A program made the position numbers and the translations under genes. This document shows positions 1 to 7,093 of a DNA stretch of 20,093 nucleotides, one piece after another (within the stretch, counting starts at the first letter, position 1; every line of letters begins with the position of its first letter). The stretch is from the IMG/VR virus record IMGVR_UViG_3300031963_001170, positions 1 through 20,093 of that record; one strand, 5' to 3'. This stretch comes from a virus. The notes beneath the pieces were generated by a model that made no database searches, was not told the origin of the DNA, and saw nothing but the letters and a program-made list of their open reading frames with translations.

Positions 1-1
1 A

Positions 2-103
2 AAGAAGGCTTGTAGTAGATTTACAACACTTCAGACAGAAAACCGATTGAGGACAGAAATAGAAGTATGGACAGGCGACAAAGAGATTGACATTATTCGT
101 TAG
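2..103 (+). CDS. C-terminal end of an unidentified upstream gene (5' partial)
   Basis: Frame 2 is open from the window edge to a TAG at 101-103 and encodes 33 residues ending WTGDKEIDIIR. The other two forward frames close quickly here, and the next gene starts behind a late promoter 10 nt further on, so this is most likely the tail of a real gene that begins outside the window. The fragment is mixed charged/polar with no motif I recognise. Its product cannot be assigned from 33 residues. Confidence 0.6.
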   Translation, partial: KKACSRFTTLQTENRLRTEIEVWTGDKEIDIIR

Positions 104-112
104 TCATGGTAG

Positions 113-120
113 GATAAATA
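113..120 (+). promoter_or_regulatory. T4-type late promoter box (GATAAATA)
   Basis: GATAAATAC differs from the T4 late consensus TATAAATA only in its first base. It lies in the short gap between the upstream stop (103) and the ATG at 140, leaving room for a leader with the GGAG ribosome-binding site at about 130. It shares the ATAAATAC core with the boxes at 2568, 10467 and 17757, which are also intergenic and also in front of genes. In T4 such boxes are read by host polymerase with the gp55 sigma factor and the gp45 clamp; that use here is inferred. Confidence 0.7.
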
Positions 121-139
121 CAAGATTACGGAGATTTAA

Positions 140-1243
140 ATGGCAATAAAGTATTTGTCTGGCGGTGAACAAACAACTGTAAACTCTACAATAACGGAAT
201 TATTTCCGGCATTGTGTTTTAATAACGGTTATAACCCTAAAACTCCCGAAGATTTAGAAAACTTTATTAATGGCCTTAATTTAAATTCAGATAAATCTAA
301 AAAAACTTTTGTAAACGCCAACAATATAAAAGCAGGTAAAGAATTCATCATTCTCAAAGATAGGATTCGGCCTGATATGAAAGCCGAAAAAATACAAAAC
401 GCATTTGCGATTACAAAGTTTTTATTTGATACAAATAAAATAAGAACAATTGAAAAGGTCATTTGGGGTTACAGAGAAAAACCTGCTGGTGTTCCCAGCA
501 ATCACGCTGGTGACATTTTTGTTTTCTTTAAAAATAAACAATTAACACCAAAAATTGCTGGTGTATCATTGAAGGCCGGTTCAGAAAAATCTTCTGAGCC
601 AAAATTAAATAGTTATGTTAAAACCACATTAACAAAACCAATGTGGAAAAAATCATCACCAAAGGCAATGGATGAATTGAAACAGGAACTTTGGGACAAT
701 GTTTACTCTAAAGTTCCTGGTCTTCCTAAAAAAACAGTAACAAAAGATAACTACTATGTGTTGCAAGGTGCGAAAGATTCTACAAAAATTCATCCAATGA
801 TGATTGAAAAACTCATTGATTTTTTTGAGGCTGATCCAAAAAGATTTGATGAACTATATGGTGTGATGAATAAAATATGTCGTGAAAAATTGTGTAAGGT
901 AATTAACAAAGATTTAAAAGCAACAACAGAATGGATATCGCAAGAGTTTAGATTAGAGCGAAGAGATGTAGAAATACCTCTAGTATTAGTTAAAGCTATT
1001 AGAACAAAATATGAATTAGCAGGAGACCCTCTGGTAGATTTTTTACCAAGATTAACCAAAGCTTACGCTTATTTAAATAAACAATCTGTGCAAGAATGGT
1101 TTATTGATTTGTATGCTGGTAAAGATAAGATAACATTGTTGATGACGATTCGTAGTGATTCAGAATTTAGAAGAGCAAAACCAAAAGGCAAATTAGGTTC
1201 TTTTGTGGGACTTAAATTGTTATATCGTGGTGTAAAGAAATGA
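140..1243 (+). CDS. Putative PD-(D/E)xK-like nuclease
   Basis: A 367-residue soluble protein. The start at 140 is supported by an upstream GGAG and by the late promoter at 113-120. I see no close named relative. Residues about 121-147 contain a GDIFVFF strand (Asp125), a short turn and then GVSLKAG (Ser143-Leu144-Lys145). This Asp-x(~18)-S-x-K spacing is what PD-(D/E)xK restriction-type nucleases use for metal and phosphate chemistry, with Glu20 in an N-terminal helix as a possible third acidic ligand. The C-terminal half is helical and basic and could bind DNA. It is followed 40 nt later by a ligase-like gene unit, so a nucleic-acid breaking/joining pair is possible. The nuclease call is a motif-level inference; a structural or unrelated role is not excluded. 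Confidence 0.45.
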   Translation: MAIKYLSGGEQTTVNSTITELFPALCFNNGYNPKTPEDLENFINGLNLNSDKSKKTFVNANNIKAGKEFIILKDRIRPDMKAEKIQNAFAITKFLFDTNKIRTIEKVIWGYREKPAGVPSNHAGDIFVFFKNKQLTPKIAGVSLKAGSEKSSEPKLNSYVKTTLTKPMWKKSSPKAMDELKQELWDNVYSKVPGLPKKTVTKDNYYVLQGAKDSTKIHPMMIEKLIDFFEADPKRFDELYGVMNKICREKLCKVINKDLKATTEWISQEFRLERRDVEIPLVLVKAIRTKYELAGDPLVDFLPRLTKAYAYLNKQSVQEWFIDLYAGKDKITLLMTIRSDSEFRRAKPKGKLGSFVGLKLLYRGVKK

Positions 1244-1282
1244 ATTTCACAAAATCTAAAAAGTATAACTTAAAAATTTCTT

Positions 1283-1372
1283 ATGTTTAATTTTAAAAAT
1301 TATTTAGAGGAGGAAAATCAAGGTGTTCTTCTTGCCGAAACAAAAGATGGCAAGAATGTTCACCTTGAGTGA
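1283..1372 (+). CDS. 29-residue leader ORF, probable detached N-terminus of the ligase-like gene
   Basis: ATG at 1283 opens 29 codons ending in TGA 1370-1372, which overlaps the GTG start of the next frame (GTGA at 1369-1372). The peptide begins MFNFKNYLEEENQG and ends DGKNVHLE. The beginning looks like the T4 capsid-targeting peptide (M-x-x-F-x-x-Y-L-x-E). From memory of T4-like phage homologues of the following protein, a leader of this sort continues without a break through a K-N-x-H segment into the H-[IL]-E-D segment found just downstream. So this is either a natural stop-start (or -1 frameshift) arrangement, a frameshift mutation, or a one-base sequence error. No strong ribosome-binding site precedes it. 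Confidence 0.55.
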   Translation: MFNFKNYLEEENQGVLLAETKDGKNVHLE

Positions 1373-2547
1373 CTGAACATATTGAGGATGAAGTTCTGAA
1401 TGATGGCGTTGTTGGCGCTCGGTCAGCCATCAACTTTCTACAATCACTTCGCAATATGCTAGCAGGTAACTCTGATAGCAAAGTAAATGTCACAACAAAA
1501 TGGGATGGTGCACCTGCGATTTTTGCTGGGATTAATCCAGAGAATGGTAAATTCTTTGTTGGCACCAAAGGTGTGTTCAATGTAAATCCAAAATTAAATT
1601 ATACAGACGATGACATTGACGAGAATCATCCTGCTGAAGGTCTGAATCAAAAATTAAAAGTAGCACTTCGTTATTTGCCAAAACTAGGCATCAAAGGCAT
1701 TCTACAAGGTGACATGATGTTTACAAAAGGCGACATTGATACAAAAACAATTGATGGCGAATCGTATATCACCTTTCAACCAAACACCATTGTTTATGCG
1801 GTGCCATCTGATACAAAATTAGCACAATCTATGTTAAGTGCTCACATTGGTATTGTGTTTCATACATCATATACTGGCAAAAAGATGCAAGATATGAAGG
1901 CTTCTTTTAATGTGGATATTGGTAAGTTATCAACCACAAAAGATGTTTGGTTTCGTGATGCGTCATTTGTTGATACTTCTGGTTCTGCCACATTTACAGA
2001 AGAAGAAACGAAACAATTGACAATGGTTCTTTCATTGGCAGGCCGCACATTTCAAAGTATAAGCTCTGCAACTCTGAACCGTATTTCTACAAATGAAGTA
2101 ATTAAAACTTATATCAAAACATTTAATAATGCTAAAGTGCGTGAAGGTAAGAAGATTACGAATACAAATCAACATACACTAGAACTGATTCGTTGGGTTG
2201 AGGCTAAGCTAAATAAAGATATTGCAGATGTAAAGAAAGAAGAAACAAAAAGAAAACGCATTGCTGCAAAGACCGAAATCATGCGGTTCTTTCGGCAAAA
2301 TGCAGCACAATTACGATTCATTTTTGATTTACAGAATTTATTGGTTGATGCCAAGTTAATGATTGTTCGTAAATTAGAAACAGTCAAATCAATTGGCACA
2401 TTTGTGAAAACGGATTCTGGATTTAAAGTAACAGCGCCTGAAGGATTTGTGGCTGTTTCAAAATTAACTGGTGGAGCTGTAAAATTAGTTGACCGACTAG
2501 AATTCAGTCAAGCAAATTTTAATGCTGCAAAAAATTGGTCTGGTTGA
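1369..2547 (+). CDS. ATP-dependent ligase-like nucleotidyltransferase (KWDG protein)
   Basis: 392 residues from a GTG start. Residues 44-47 are KWDG, matching the KxDG active site in which the lysine of DNA/RNA ligases and capping enzymes takes up AMP or GMP. Other ligase-like stretches follow: GTKG at 65-68, GDMMF at 114-118, IGIVFHTSY at 160-168, EGFVAV at 358-363 (motif IV-like) and VKLVDR at 371-376 (motif V-like). A helical, highly charged insertion fills about 230-340. I know this architecture as a conserved T4-like phage protein, possibly DUF6267, with no established function that I can name. The order of motifs favours an RNA-ligase-type adenylyltransferase. The substrate is unknown. 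The GTG overlaps the TGA of the 29-codon leader, so expression probably depends on coupling or frameshifting. The true product may include that leader. Confidence 0.7.
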   Translation: MTEHIEDEVLNDGVVGARSAINFLQSLRNMLAGNSDSKVNVTTKWDGAPAIFAGINPENGKFFVGTKGVFNVNPKLNYTDDDIDENHPAEGLNQKLKVALRYLPKLGIKGILQGDMMFTKGDIDTKTIDGESYITFQPNTIVYAVPSDTKLAQSMLSAHIGIVFHTSYTGKKMQDMKASFNVDIGKLSTTKDVWFRDASFVDTSGSATFTEEETKQLTMVLSLAGRTFQSISSATLNRISTNEVIKTYIKTFNNAKVREGKKITNTNQHTLELIRWVEAKLNKDIADVKKEETKRKRIAAKTEIMRFFRQNAAQLRFIFDLQNLLVDAKLMIVRKLETVKSIGTFVKTDSGFKVTAPEGFVAVSKLTGGAVKLVDRLEFSQANFNAAKNWSG

Positions 2548-2567
2548 TGCGTTGAAGTTTGAAATAT

Positions 2568-2575
2568 TATAAATA
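2568..2575 (+). promoter_or_regulatory. T4-type late promoter box (perfect TATAAATA)
   Basis: TATAAATACC sits in the 33-nt gap between the ligase-like gene and the GIY-YIG gene. It matches the T4 late consensus exactly. By analogy with T4, where the box is centred near -10, transcription would start at about 2580-2583, that is on or next to the ATG of the endonuclease at 2581. The box therefore probably served the older genes from 3202 onward, and now also heads the glycan cassette, since no other late box is seen before 10467. Confidence 0.8.
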
Positions 2576-2580
2576 CCAGT

Positions 2581-3201
2581 ATGGATAAAATATACTGTAT
2601 AACTAACAGAATTAATGGTAAAAAATATATTGGTTACACAACAAGGCCGATAGAGGAAAGAATAAACGAACACTTTGCTCCATCTTCACACAAATCAGGT
2701 TATGCTATTCATAAAGCAATAAAAAAATACGGAAAAGAAAATTTTGATTATTGTATTTTATATGAAGGCAAAAATGCTTTAGAAAAAGAGGATCATTTTA
2801 TAAAACTATTAAATTGTGAATATAACATGACACCCGGTGGAAATAAACCTCCTAATCAATTAGGCAATAAATGGAATCTCACAGAAGAAACTAAACAAAA
2901 GATGAGAAAACCTAAAATGCCAAGAACTAAAAAACATTCTCAAAATTTATCAGAATCTTTAAAAGGTAAAATTCCTTGGAATAAAGGAAAAATTGGAGTT
3001 CAAAAAAGTCCTTGGAAAGGAAAAAGAAATAGCCCAATGACTCGTAGTTGGAAGATAACAAAAAATAATAAAACAATAATTATTGAAAATTTGGCTTTAT
3101 GGTGTGATAATAATGGTTATAACAAAAATACAGTAAAGTATCACTACTATAATAACTTATGGCCATATGAAGAAATACAAAAAATAGAAAAGGTCAAATA
3201 A
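2581..3201 (+). CDS. GIY-YIG homing endonuclease (Seg/Mob type)
   Basis: 206 residues. The N-terminus has the GIY-YIG nuclease core: YCI at 5-7 and KYIGYTT at 15-21, followed by an Arg-containing helix (RPIEERINEH) and the KYGKENF segment near 49-55. After the catalytic domain come a basic NUMOD3-like stretch (about 119-140, with SLKGKIPWNKGK) and a C-terminal segment with W-K-I-T, E-N-L and W-C-D-N-N (about 152-178), which resembles the NUMOD-type helix-turn-helix found in phage homing enzymes. Such enzymes cut alleles lacking the insertion and spread by repair. The gene is visibly more A+T-rich than its neighbours and sits between a late promoter and the gene that promoter probably served. 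No Shine-Dalgarno precedes its ATG. It shares a 3' boundary with the ATG of the next gene. Confidence 0.9.
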   Translation: MDKIYCITNRINGKKYIGYTTRPIEERINEHFAPSSHKSGYAIHKAIKKYGKENFDYCILYEGKNALEKEDHFIKLLNCEYNMTPGGNKPPNQLGNKWNLTEETKQKMRKPKMPRTKKHSQNLSESLKGKIPWNKGKIGVQKSPWKGKRNSPMTRSWKITKNNKTIIIENLALWCDNNGYNKNTVKYHYYNNLWPYEEIQKIEKVK

Positions 3202-3474
3202 ATGGCATACGATATTAGTAAAATATTAGCAGAATACGGAGAAGATGACTTTGGTTTCACCACAGTTGATGAAGCCGAGTATCAAGCTGTTATTGCAGAG
3301 AAAGATGAAACAGTAGAAGAGTATAAGGCTCGTCTACAACAAGTAGAAAAGATTATCATGCCATTTCTCACCAATCTTTATAAATCTGCTGGTCAACCAT
3401 ACATTCATTGGCCAAATCGTGGGCCAATTTTAGAAAAACAAATGCAGAAGATTCTTACTTTGACGAGGGGATAA
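3202..3474 (+). CDS. Conserved T4-like phage protein of unknown function (90 aa)
   Basis: Ninety residues starting MAYDISKILAEYG, directly after the endonuclease stop, with AAGGT about 8 nt before the ATG (inside the endonuclease 3' end). It is acidic at the N-terminus (DDFGFTTVDEAEY), with a heptad-like charged helix at about 30-50 (ETVEEYKARLQQVEKI) and a PYIHWPNRG segment near 66-74. I recognise this pattern (FGFTTVDE, then a Tyr/Trp-Pro-Asn-Arg segment) from small conserved ORFs in T4-like marine phages, but no function is known to me. Its stop overlaps the next start (TAATG). A small helical chaperone or regulatory protein is possible but unproven. Confidence 0.75.
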   Translation: MAYDISKILAEYGEDDFGFTTVDEAEYQAVIAEKDETVEEYKARLQQVEKIIMPFLTNLYKSAGQPYIHWPNRGPILEKQMQKILTLTRG

Positions 3475-3800
3475 TGTTTAAAAGCAAAGTAGATGAAGCT
3501 GCATATGTTGGCAATATTGGTATGATAGAACTTATGAAGTTTCACCAAAAAGCCAATGCAGAACAAAAGCGTAAGCTTCAACAACATATAAAGAATAAAG
3601 AAGGCAGTAAAGCTTGGCAACACATTCAACAAGTGACTGGCGTTAAATTGCATAAGAGTGTAAAAGAAGAAGTTAAGCCAGATATATTGCCTGTTGCTGG
3701 CGCCGGCCAGTGGGGAACAGATACATTACGGCGAAATTATCAACACGCTACACCAGGCCAAGAAATAAAACGATTTAAGGATTTTAAGAAGCATAAGTAA
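3474..3800 (+). CDS. Small conserved phage protein (108 aa)
   Basis: The start is placed at ATG 3474, which overlaps the preceding TAA by one base and has GAGGGG just upstream. A longer reading of the frame from 3408 would overlap the preceding gene by 67 nt and is not needed. The protein begins MFKSKVDEAAYVGNIGMIELMKFHQKA. The GNIG-[ML]-x-EL-[ML]-KFH segment and a later W-x-x-[IV]-Q-x-V-T-G-V-K-L segment (about 41-54) are familiar from conserved hypothetical proteins of T4-like phages. It is basic overall and predicted helical, with a Lys-rich end. No function can be assigned. It is the last gene before the glycan cassette. Confidence 0.75.
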   Translation: MFKSKVDEAAYVGNIGMIELMKFHQKANAEQKRKLQQHIKNKEGSKAWQHIQQVTGVKLHKSVKEEVKPDILPVAGAGQWGTDTLRRNYQHATPGQEIKRFKDFKKHK

Positions 3801-3821
3801 AATATAACTCTGAGGTTTATT

Positions 3822-4658
3822 ATGAAAGATTTGATTATCGGCACTAGCACCAACTATGATTGGTCAAAACTAAAGTATTGGGTTAACTCAATCAATCAAT
3901 CAGGATTCCAAGGCGATAAGGTCTTGGTTCTCCTCAACTGTGATAAAGACACAGTAAAAAAAGTCCACGATGCTGGTTTTATTGTAGTTGGCGCTAGACA
4001 AGATGCCAATGGTAATCTTGTTTGGCAATCTGGTATTCCTGTTCATGTTGAGCGTTTCTTACATATGCACGCTTTTTTAGAGAAGCGAGAGTATCGTTAT
4101 GTTGTTACGACTGATGTAAAAGATGTGGTGTTTCAGCGTAACCCATTTGATTACATTGAAAAAACATTGAATGATGAAAAAGAATTGATGTTTGCTTCAG
4201 AATCATTAAGATATGTGGATGAACCATGGGGAAATGAAAACCTTATGCAAACATATGGTAATTACATCTATGACCAATATAAGAAAAACGAAATCTATAA
4301 TGTAGGTGTTCTTGCAGGCACAGGTCAAGCTATGAAAGATTTGTTTATTAATATCTTTGCTGCAGCAATTGGTCGCCCAATTCCTATTTGTGACCAATCT
4401 ACATTTAATTTTATGATTCAAAGCACATGGTTTCGTAAAGCATCTGTTTACCTACGGTCAGAAGATGCTTGGGCCGCACAACTTGGCACCACAGCAGACC
4501 CAAGTAAAATTGAGCAATTTAGACCAATGCTAGTTGAGGCAGAACCAAAAATGGAAAATGGTGAGGTTGTAACTTCTACCGGTATACCCTTTACAATTGT
4601 TCATCAATATGATAGAGTACCACAATGGCGTGAACTGATTGAGGCAAAATATGGCTAA
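3822..4658 (+). CDS. GT-A-fold glycosyltransferase-like protein
   Basis: 278 residues with GAGG 6 nt before the ATG. The protein opens with a DLIIGTSTNYDW strand-loop, and at about 93-110 has YVVTTDVKDVVFQRNPFD. The D98-x-x-D101 in that segment, followed by VFQ-x-[ND]-PF, is the nucleotide-sugar/metal-binding signature seen in several GT-A glycosyltransferase families. ICDQSTFN at about 188-195 matches the later acceptor-site Asp region seen in such enzymes, and an IVHQYDR segment lies near the C-terminus. No signal peptide or membrane segment is visible, so it should act in the cytoplasm. It is the first gene of the cassette that ends at 10463. The donor sugar is probably one made by its neighbours; donor and acceptor are not deducible. 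Confidence 0.65.
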   Translation: MKDLIIGTSTNYDWSKLKYWVNSINQSGFQGDKVLVLLNCDKDTVKKVHDAGFIVVGARQDANGNLVWQSGIPVHVERFLHMHAFLEKREYRYVVTTDVKDVVFQRNPFDYIEKTLNDEKELMFASESLRYVDEPWGNENLMQTYGNYIYDQYKKNEIYNVGVLAGTGQAMKDLFINIFAAAIGRPIPICDQSTFNFMIQSTWFRKASVYLRSEDAWAAQLGTTADPSKIEQFRPMLVEAEPKMENGEVVTSTGIPFTIVHQYDRVPQWRELIEAKYG

Positions 4659-5673
4659 GAAAGTATTAGTAACAGGTGGTGCAGGTTTTATTGCACATCA
4701 TTTAATTGAAGTTTTGTTAGAGAGAACTGATTGGGAGATTGTATCACTTGACCGATTGGATTTTTCTGGTAATTTAAATCGTTTATATGAAGTGGTGTCA
4801 GTAATGCCACCAGCTTGGCGTAAGCGAGTAAATGTTGTGTTCCATGATTTGCGAGCAGAATTAAATCCACAAATTGTAAGTTTGCTAGGCGATGTAAACA
4901 TTGTTCTGCACCTTGCGGCCGGTTCTCATGTTGACCGCTCTATTGAATATCCAATGGAGTTTGTAATGGACAATGTGGTCGGCACCACAAACTTGCTTAA
5001 CTACGCTCGTAATCTTCGTAATCTGGAGCGTTTTGTATATTTTTCTACTGATGAAGTTTTTGGTCCTGCACCAGCTGGTGTGTATTATAAAGAGCGTGAC
5101 CGTTACAATGCGACCAATCCATACTCAGCATCTAAAGCTGCCGCTGAGGAAATTTGTGTAGCATTTGAAAACACATATCGTATGCCACTTTATATTACAC
5201 ATACAATGAATGTGTTCGGTGAGCGCCAGCATCCAGAGAAATATATTCCACTTTGTATTCGCCGTGTTCATTCAGGCGACACAATTATGATTCATTCTGA
5301 CCCAAGCAAAACAAAAGCTGGATCACGACATTACATTCACGCAAAAGATGTGGCAGATGGTCTATTGCATATTTTAAATCTTAAAGGACCATTTGAGATT
5401 GATTACGGTGGCGCAAAATGCCCTAAGTTTAATCTTGTTGGGCCTGAAGAGATTGATAATCTTACACTTGCACAGATGATTGCTAAAGTGCAAGGAAAAG
5501 AATTACACTATCAAATGAATGATTTTCACTCTGCAAGGCCAGGCCATGATTTAAGATATTCATTGAGTGGTGATTACATGGAATCTTTAGGATGGAAACC
5601 ACAAATAGCATTGAGTGAAAGAATTGAACAAGTTGTAAATTGGACTTTGGCAAATGACAGGTGGTTAAGATGA
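4651..5673 (+). CDS. NAD-dependent nucleotide-sugar dehydratase/epimerase (dTDP-glucose 4,6-dehydratase-like)
   Basis: 340 residues from ATG 4651, overlapping the previous stop by 8 nt with GAGG just upstream. A longer start at TTG 4639 is unnecessary. This is an extended short-chain dehydrogenase: the NAD-binding loop GGAGFIA is at 9-15, with Ala instead of the usual last Gly. HLAAGSHVDRS is at 87-97, STDEVFG at 132-138 and NPYSASKAAAE at 156-166, giving the catalytic Tyr158-xxx-Lys162 pair. The Thr133-Asp134-Glu135 triad is typical of 4,6-dehydratases of the RmlB type, which make 4-keto-6-deoxy sugars. A GERQHPEKYIP segment near 190 also fits RmlB-like enzymes. It is flanked by glycosyltransferase-like genes. 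Exact substrate (dTDP-, GDP- or UDP-sugar) is uncertain. Confidence 0.85.
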   Translation: MAKKVLVTGGAGFIAHHLIEVLLERTDWEIVSLDRLDFSGNLNRLYEVVSVMPPAWRKRVNVVFHDLRAELNPQIVSLLGDVNIVLHLAAGSHVDRSIEYPMEFVMDNVVGTTNLLNYARNLRNLERFVYFSTDEVFGPAPAGVYYKERDRYNATNPYSASKAAAEEICVAFENTYRMPLYITHTMNVFGERQHPEKYIPLCIRRVHSGDTIMIHSDPSKTKAGSRHYIHAKDVADGLLHILNLKGPFEIDYGGAKCPKFNLVGPEEIDNLTLAQMIAKVQGKELHYQMNDFHSARPGHDLRYSLSGDYMESLGWKPQIALSERIEQVVNWTLANDRWLR

Positions 5674-6362
5674 AAATTGCATTATGTTTAAGTGGGCAAC
5701 CAAGATGTGTCAAACAAGGTTATGAATATCACAAGAAGAATCTACTAGACCATTATGATGTAGATGTTTTTTGCCATGTTTGGGAAGCACCAGGCATAGA
5801 AGAAGTTGAACTGTATCAAGCAATTGCTACAATGGTAGAAAAGCCTCTGACAAATGATTTATCAAAATACACCAGGGTTCCACCGCCACAACCAAATTGG
5901 AAAGTAAAAGACCCAGCTCGTGCAGCATGGAATCTTACATACTCTTTAATGAAAGCAAATGAGTTGTGTCAATCATGGGAAGAAAAGTATGATTGGGTTA
6001 TTCGCTCTCGTTACGATTTTGCATTGAATGTTGTCATACCTTTTGCAGAATTAGACAATACAAAGCTTTACATACCAAATTGCCGTATGACACCGCAAAG
6101 AGATTTTGGTAATGACCAGTTTGCTTTCTCTTCACAAGAAAACATGAACAAGTATGCGGACTGCTTCAATCAAATTGATAAGTTTTACGATAATGGAACG
6201 ATTATGATTGGTGAAGAAATGATGTCAGCGAACTGGAAAGAAAAAGATTTAGTTGGTGAAAATCTAGTATACTTCAATCCTAATCATCCATTTCCTCCAG
6301 GCCCACACAATGGCACCTGGCATAGCCTGTTGAGAGAAGATTTTGAATCTTGGCAAAAGTAA
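5670..6362 (+). CDS. Putative glycosyltransferase-like protein
   Basis: 230 residues. The start ATG 5670 overlaps the previous TGA (ATGA). It begins MKIALCLSGQPRCV, then has VDVFCHVWEA at about 31-40, and DWVIRSRYDFAL at 108-119, with an R-x-R-x-D signature. GNDQFAFSS follows at about 150-158. This combination (LSGQPR, D-V-F-x-H-x-W, R-x-R-x-D, D-Q-F-x-F-S) is one I know from glycosyltransferase-like proteins in polysaccharide clusters and from viral genomes. The DxD-like acidic site would be the RYD segment. It is cytosolic, with no membrane segment. The family function is poorly characterised, so glycosyl transfer is an inference from fold-type motifs and from the cassette. Confidence 0.6.
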   Translation: MKIALCLSGQPRCVKQGYEYHKKNLLDHYDVDVFCHVWEAPGIEEVELYQAIATMVEKPLTNDLSKYTRVPPPQPNWKVKDPARAAWNLTYSLMKANELCQSWEEKYDWVIRSRYDFALNVVIPFAELDNTKLYIPNCRMTPQRDFGNDQFAFSSQENMNKYADCFNQIDKFYDNGTIMIGEEMMSANWKEKDLVGENLVYFNPNHPFPPGPHNGTWHSLLREDFESWQK

Positions 6363-6385
6363 TAAGACAACTGAAAGGTCATTCA

Positions 6386-7093
6386 ATGAGTAAAGTTGAA
6401 TTGATACAAAAAAACAACGGTGTTTTTGTTCGTAAAACTGGCGGCGTTGGCCGCAATCTGGAGAGATATGATGCTCTATCTCGCCTTAATTTGCCTATTC
6501 CAAAACTATTAGAAGTTTATGGTGATTCATATGACATGGAATATATTCAACATGAAGATATGCGAACTTATTTGTCATCACACGATGTAACAAAGCTAGC
6601 ACAATTCATCACACAAACAATTGCTACATTGTCAAAAGAAGTAATAGAAAAAGATTACTCATATATCTATGACCAAAAGTTATCTGTATTTCCATGGACA
6701 AGATATGAATTGCCATTTACAGCCGGTGAGTTATATGCTAAACTGCCAAAAACTTTACCATCATCCGAATATCATGGCGATTTTACATTAGATAACATTC
6801 TATATGATTTAAAAGATGGCTTTGTATTGATTGACCCATTGACCACAGAATATGATTCGTATGTTTTTGATTTAGCAAAACTTCGCCAAGACATTACTTG
6901 TAAATGGTTTGTTCGCAAAGAAAACTTTTATTTTGATTCTAAGCTTAAAGTAATAGAAGATGCCATCAAGCCATTTGAAAGTAGTATGAACGATTATCTG
7001 TTGATACTCATGCTCATGCGTGTTTTACCATACACATATTTTGATGATGATAAGTTATTTGTTGAAAGTGAGATAAGAAAATTATGGAAGTAA
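6386..7093 (+). CDS. APH/choline-kinase-family phosphotransferase
   Basis: 235 residues. I place the start at ATG 6386, which has GAAAGGT 6 nt upstream. The in-frame TTG at 6350 lies inside the previous gene. The catalytic loop is YHGDFTLDN at 129-137 (Brenner-type HGDxxxxN with Asp132 and Asn137). The metal-binding Asp150 lies in FVLIDP, and FDLAK at 161-165 follows, as in aminoglycoside phosphotransferase-fold small-molecule kinases. The N-terminal half resembles a short kinase N-lobe (about 10-55). The next gene is a nucleotidyltransferase fused to a HAD domain. Kinase plus nucleotidyltransferase pairs of this kind occur in LicA/LicC (phosphocholine) and AmgK/MurU (amino sugars). By analogy this enzyme probably phosphorylates a sugar or small alcohol for activation. 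Confidence 0.75.
   Translation: MSKVELIQKNNGVFVRKTGGVGRNLERYDALSRLNLPIPKLLEVYGDSYDMEYIQHEDMRTYLSSHDVTKLAQFITQTIATLSKEVIEKDYSYIYDQKLSVFPWTRYELPFTAGELYAKLPKTLPSSEYHGDFTLDNILYDLKDGFVLIDPLTTEYDSYVFDLAKLRQDITCKWFVRKENFYFDSKLKVIEDAIKPFESSMNDYLLILMLMRVLPYTYFDDDKLFVESEIRKLWK

Noticed and set aside
1240-1290. 16-residue ORF starting in the stop of the nuclease-like gene (ATGA)
   Set aside because: Very short, no recognisable sequence, and it overlaps the start of the better-supported 29-codon leader.
1361-1375. RF2-type programmed +1 frameshift (CTT-GAG-TGA-C)
   Set aside because: It lacks the CUU-UGA-C order and the upstream Shine-Dalgarno-like element, and joining the two frames needs a -1, not a +1, shift.
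3408-3473. Longer start for the gene at 3474
   Set aside because: It would overlap the preceding gene by 67 nt, whereas ATG 3474 has a TAATG overlap, a G-rich ribosome-binding site and the conserved-looking beginning.
4639-4650. Upstream TTG start for the dehydratase-like gene (and similar upstream starts at 5661, 6350 and 15839)
   Set aside because: In each case a nearby ATG fits the family's N-terminus or has a better ribosome-binding site or stop overlap, and the extension lies inside the previous gene.
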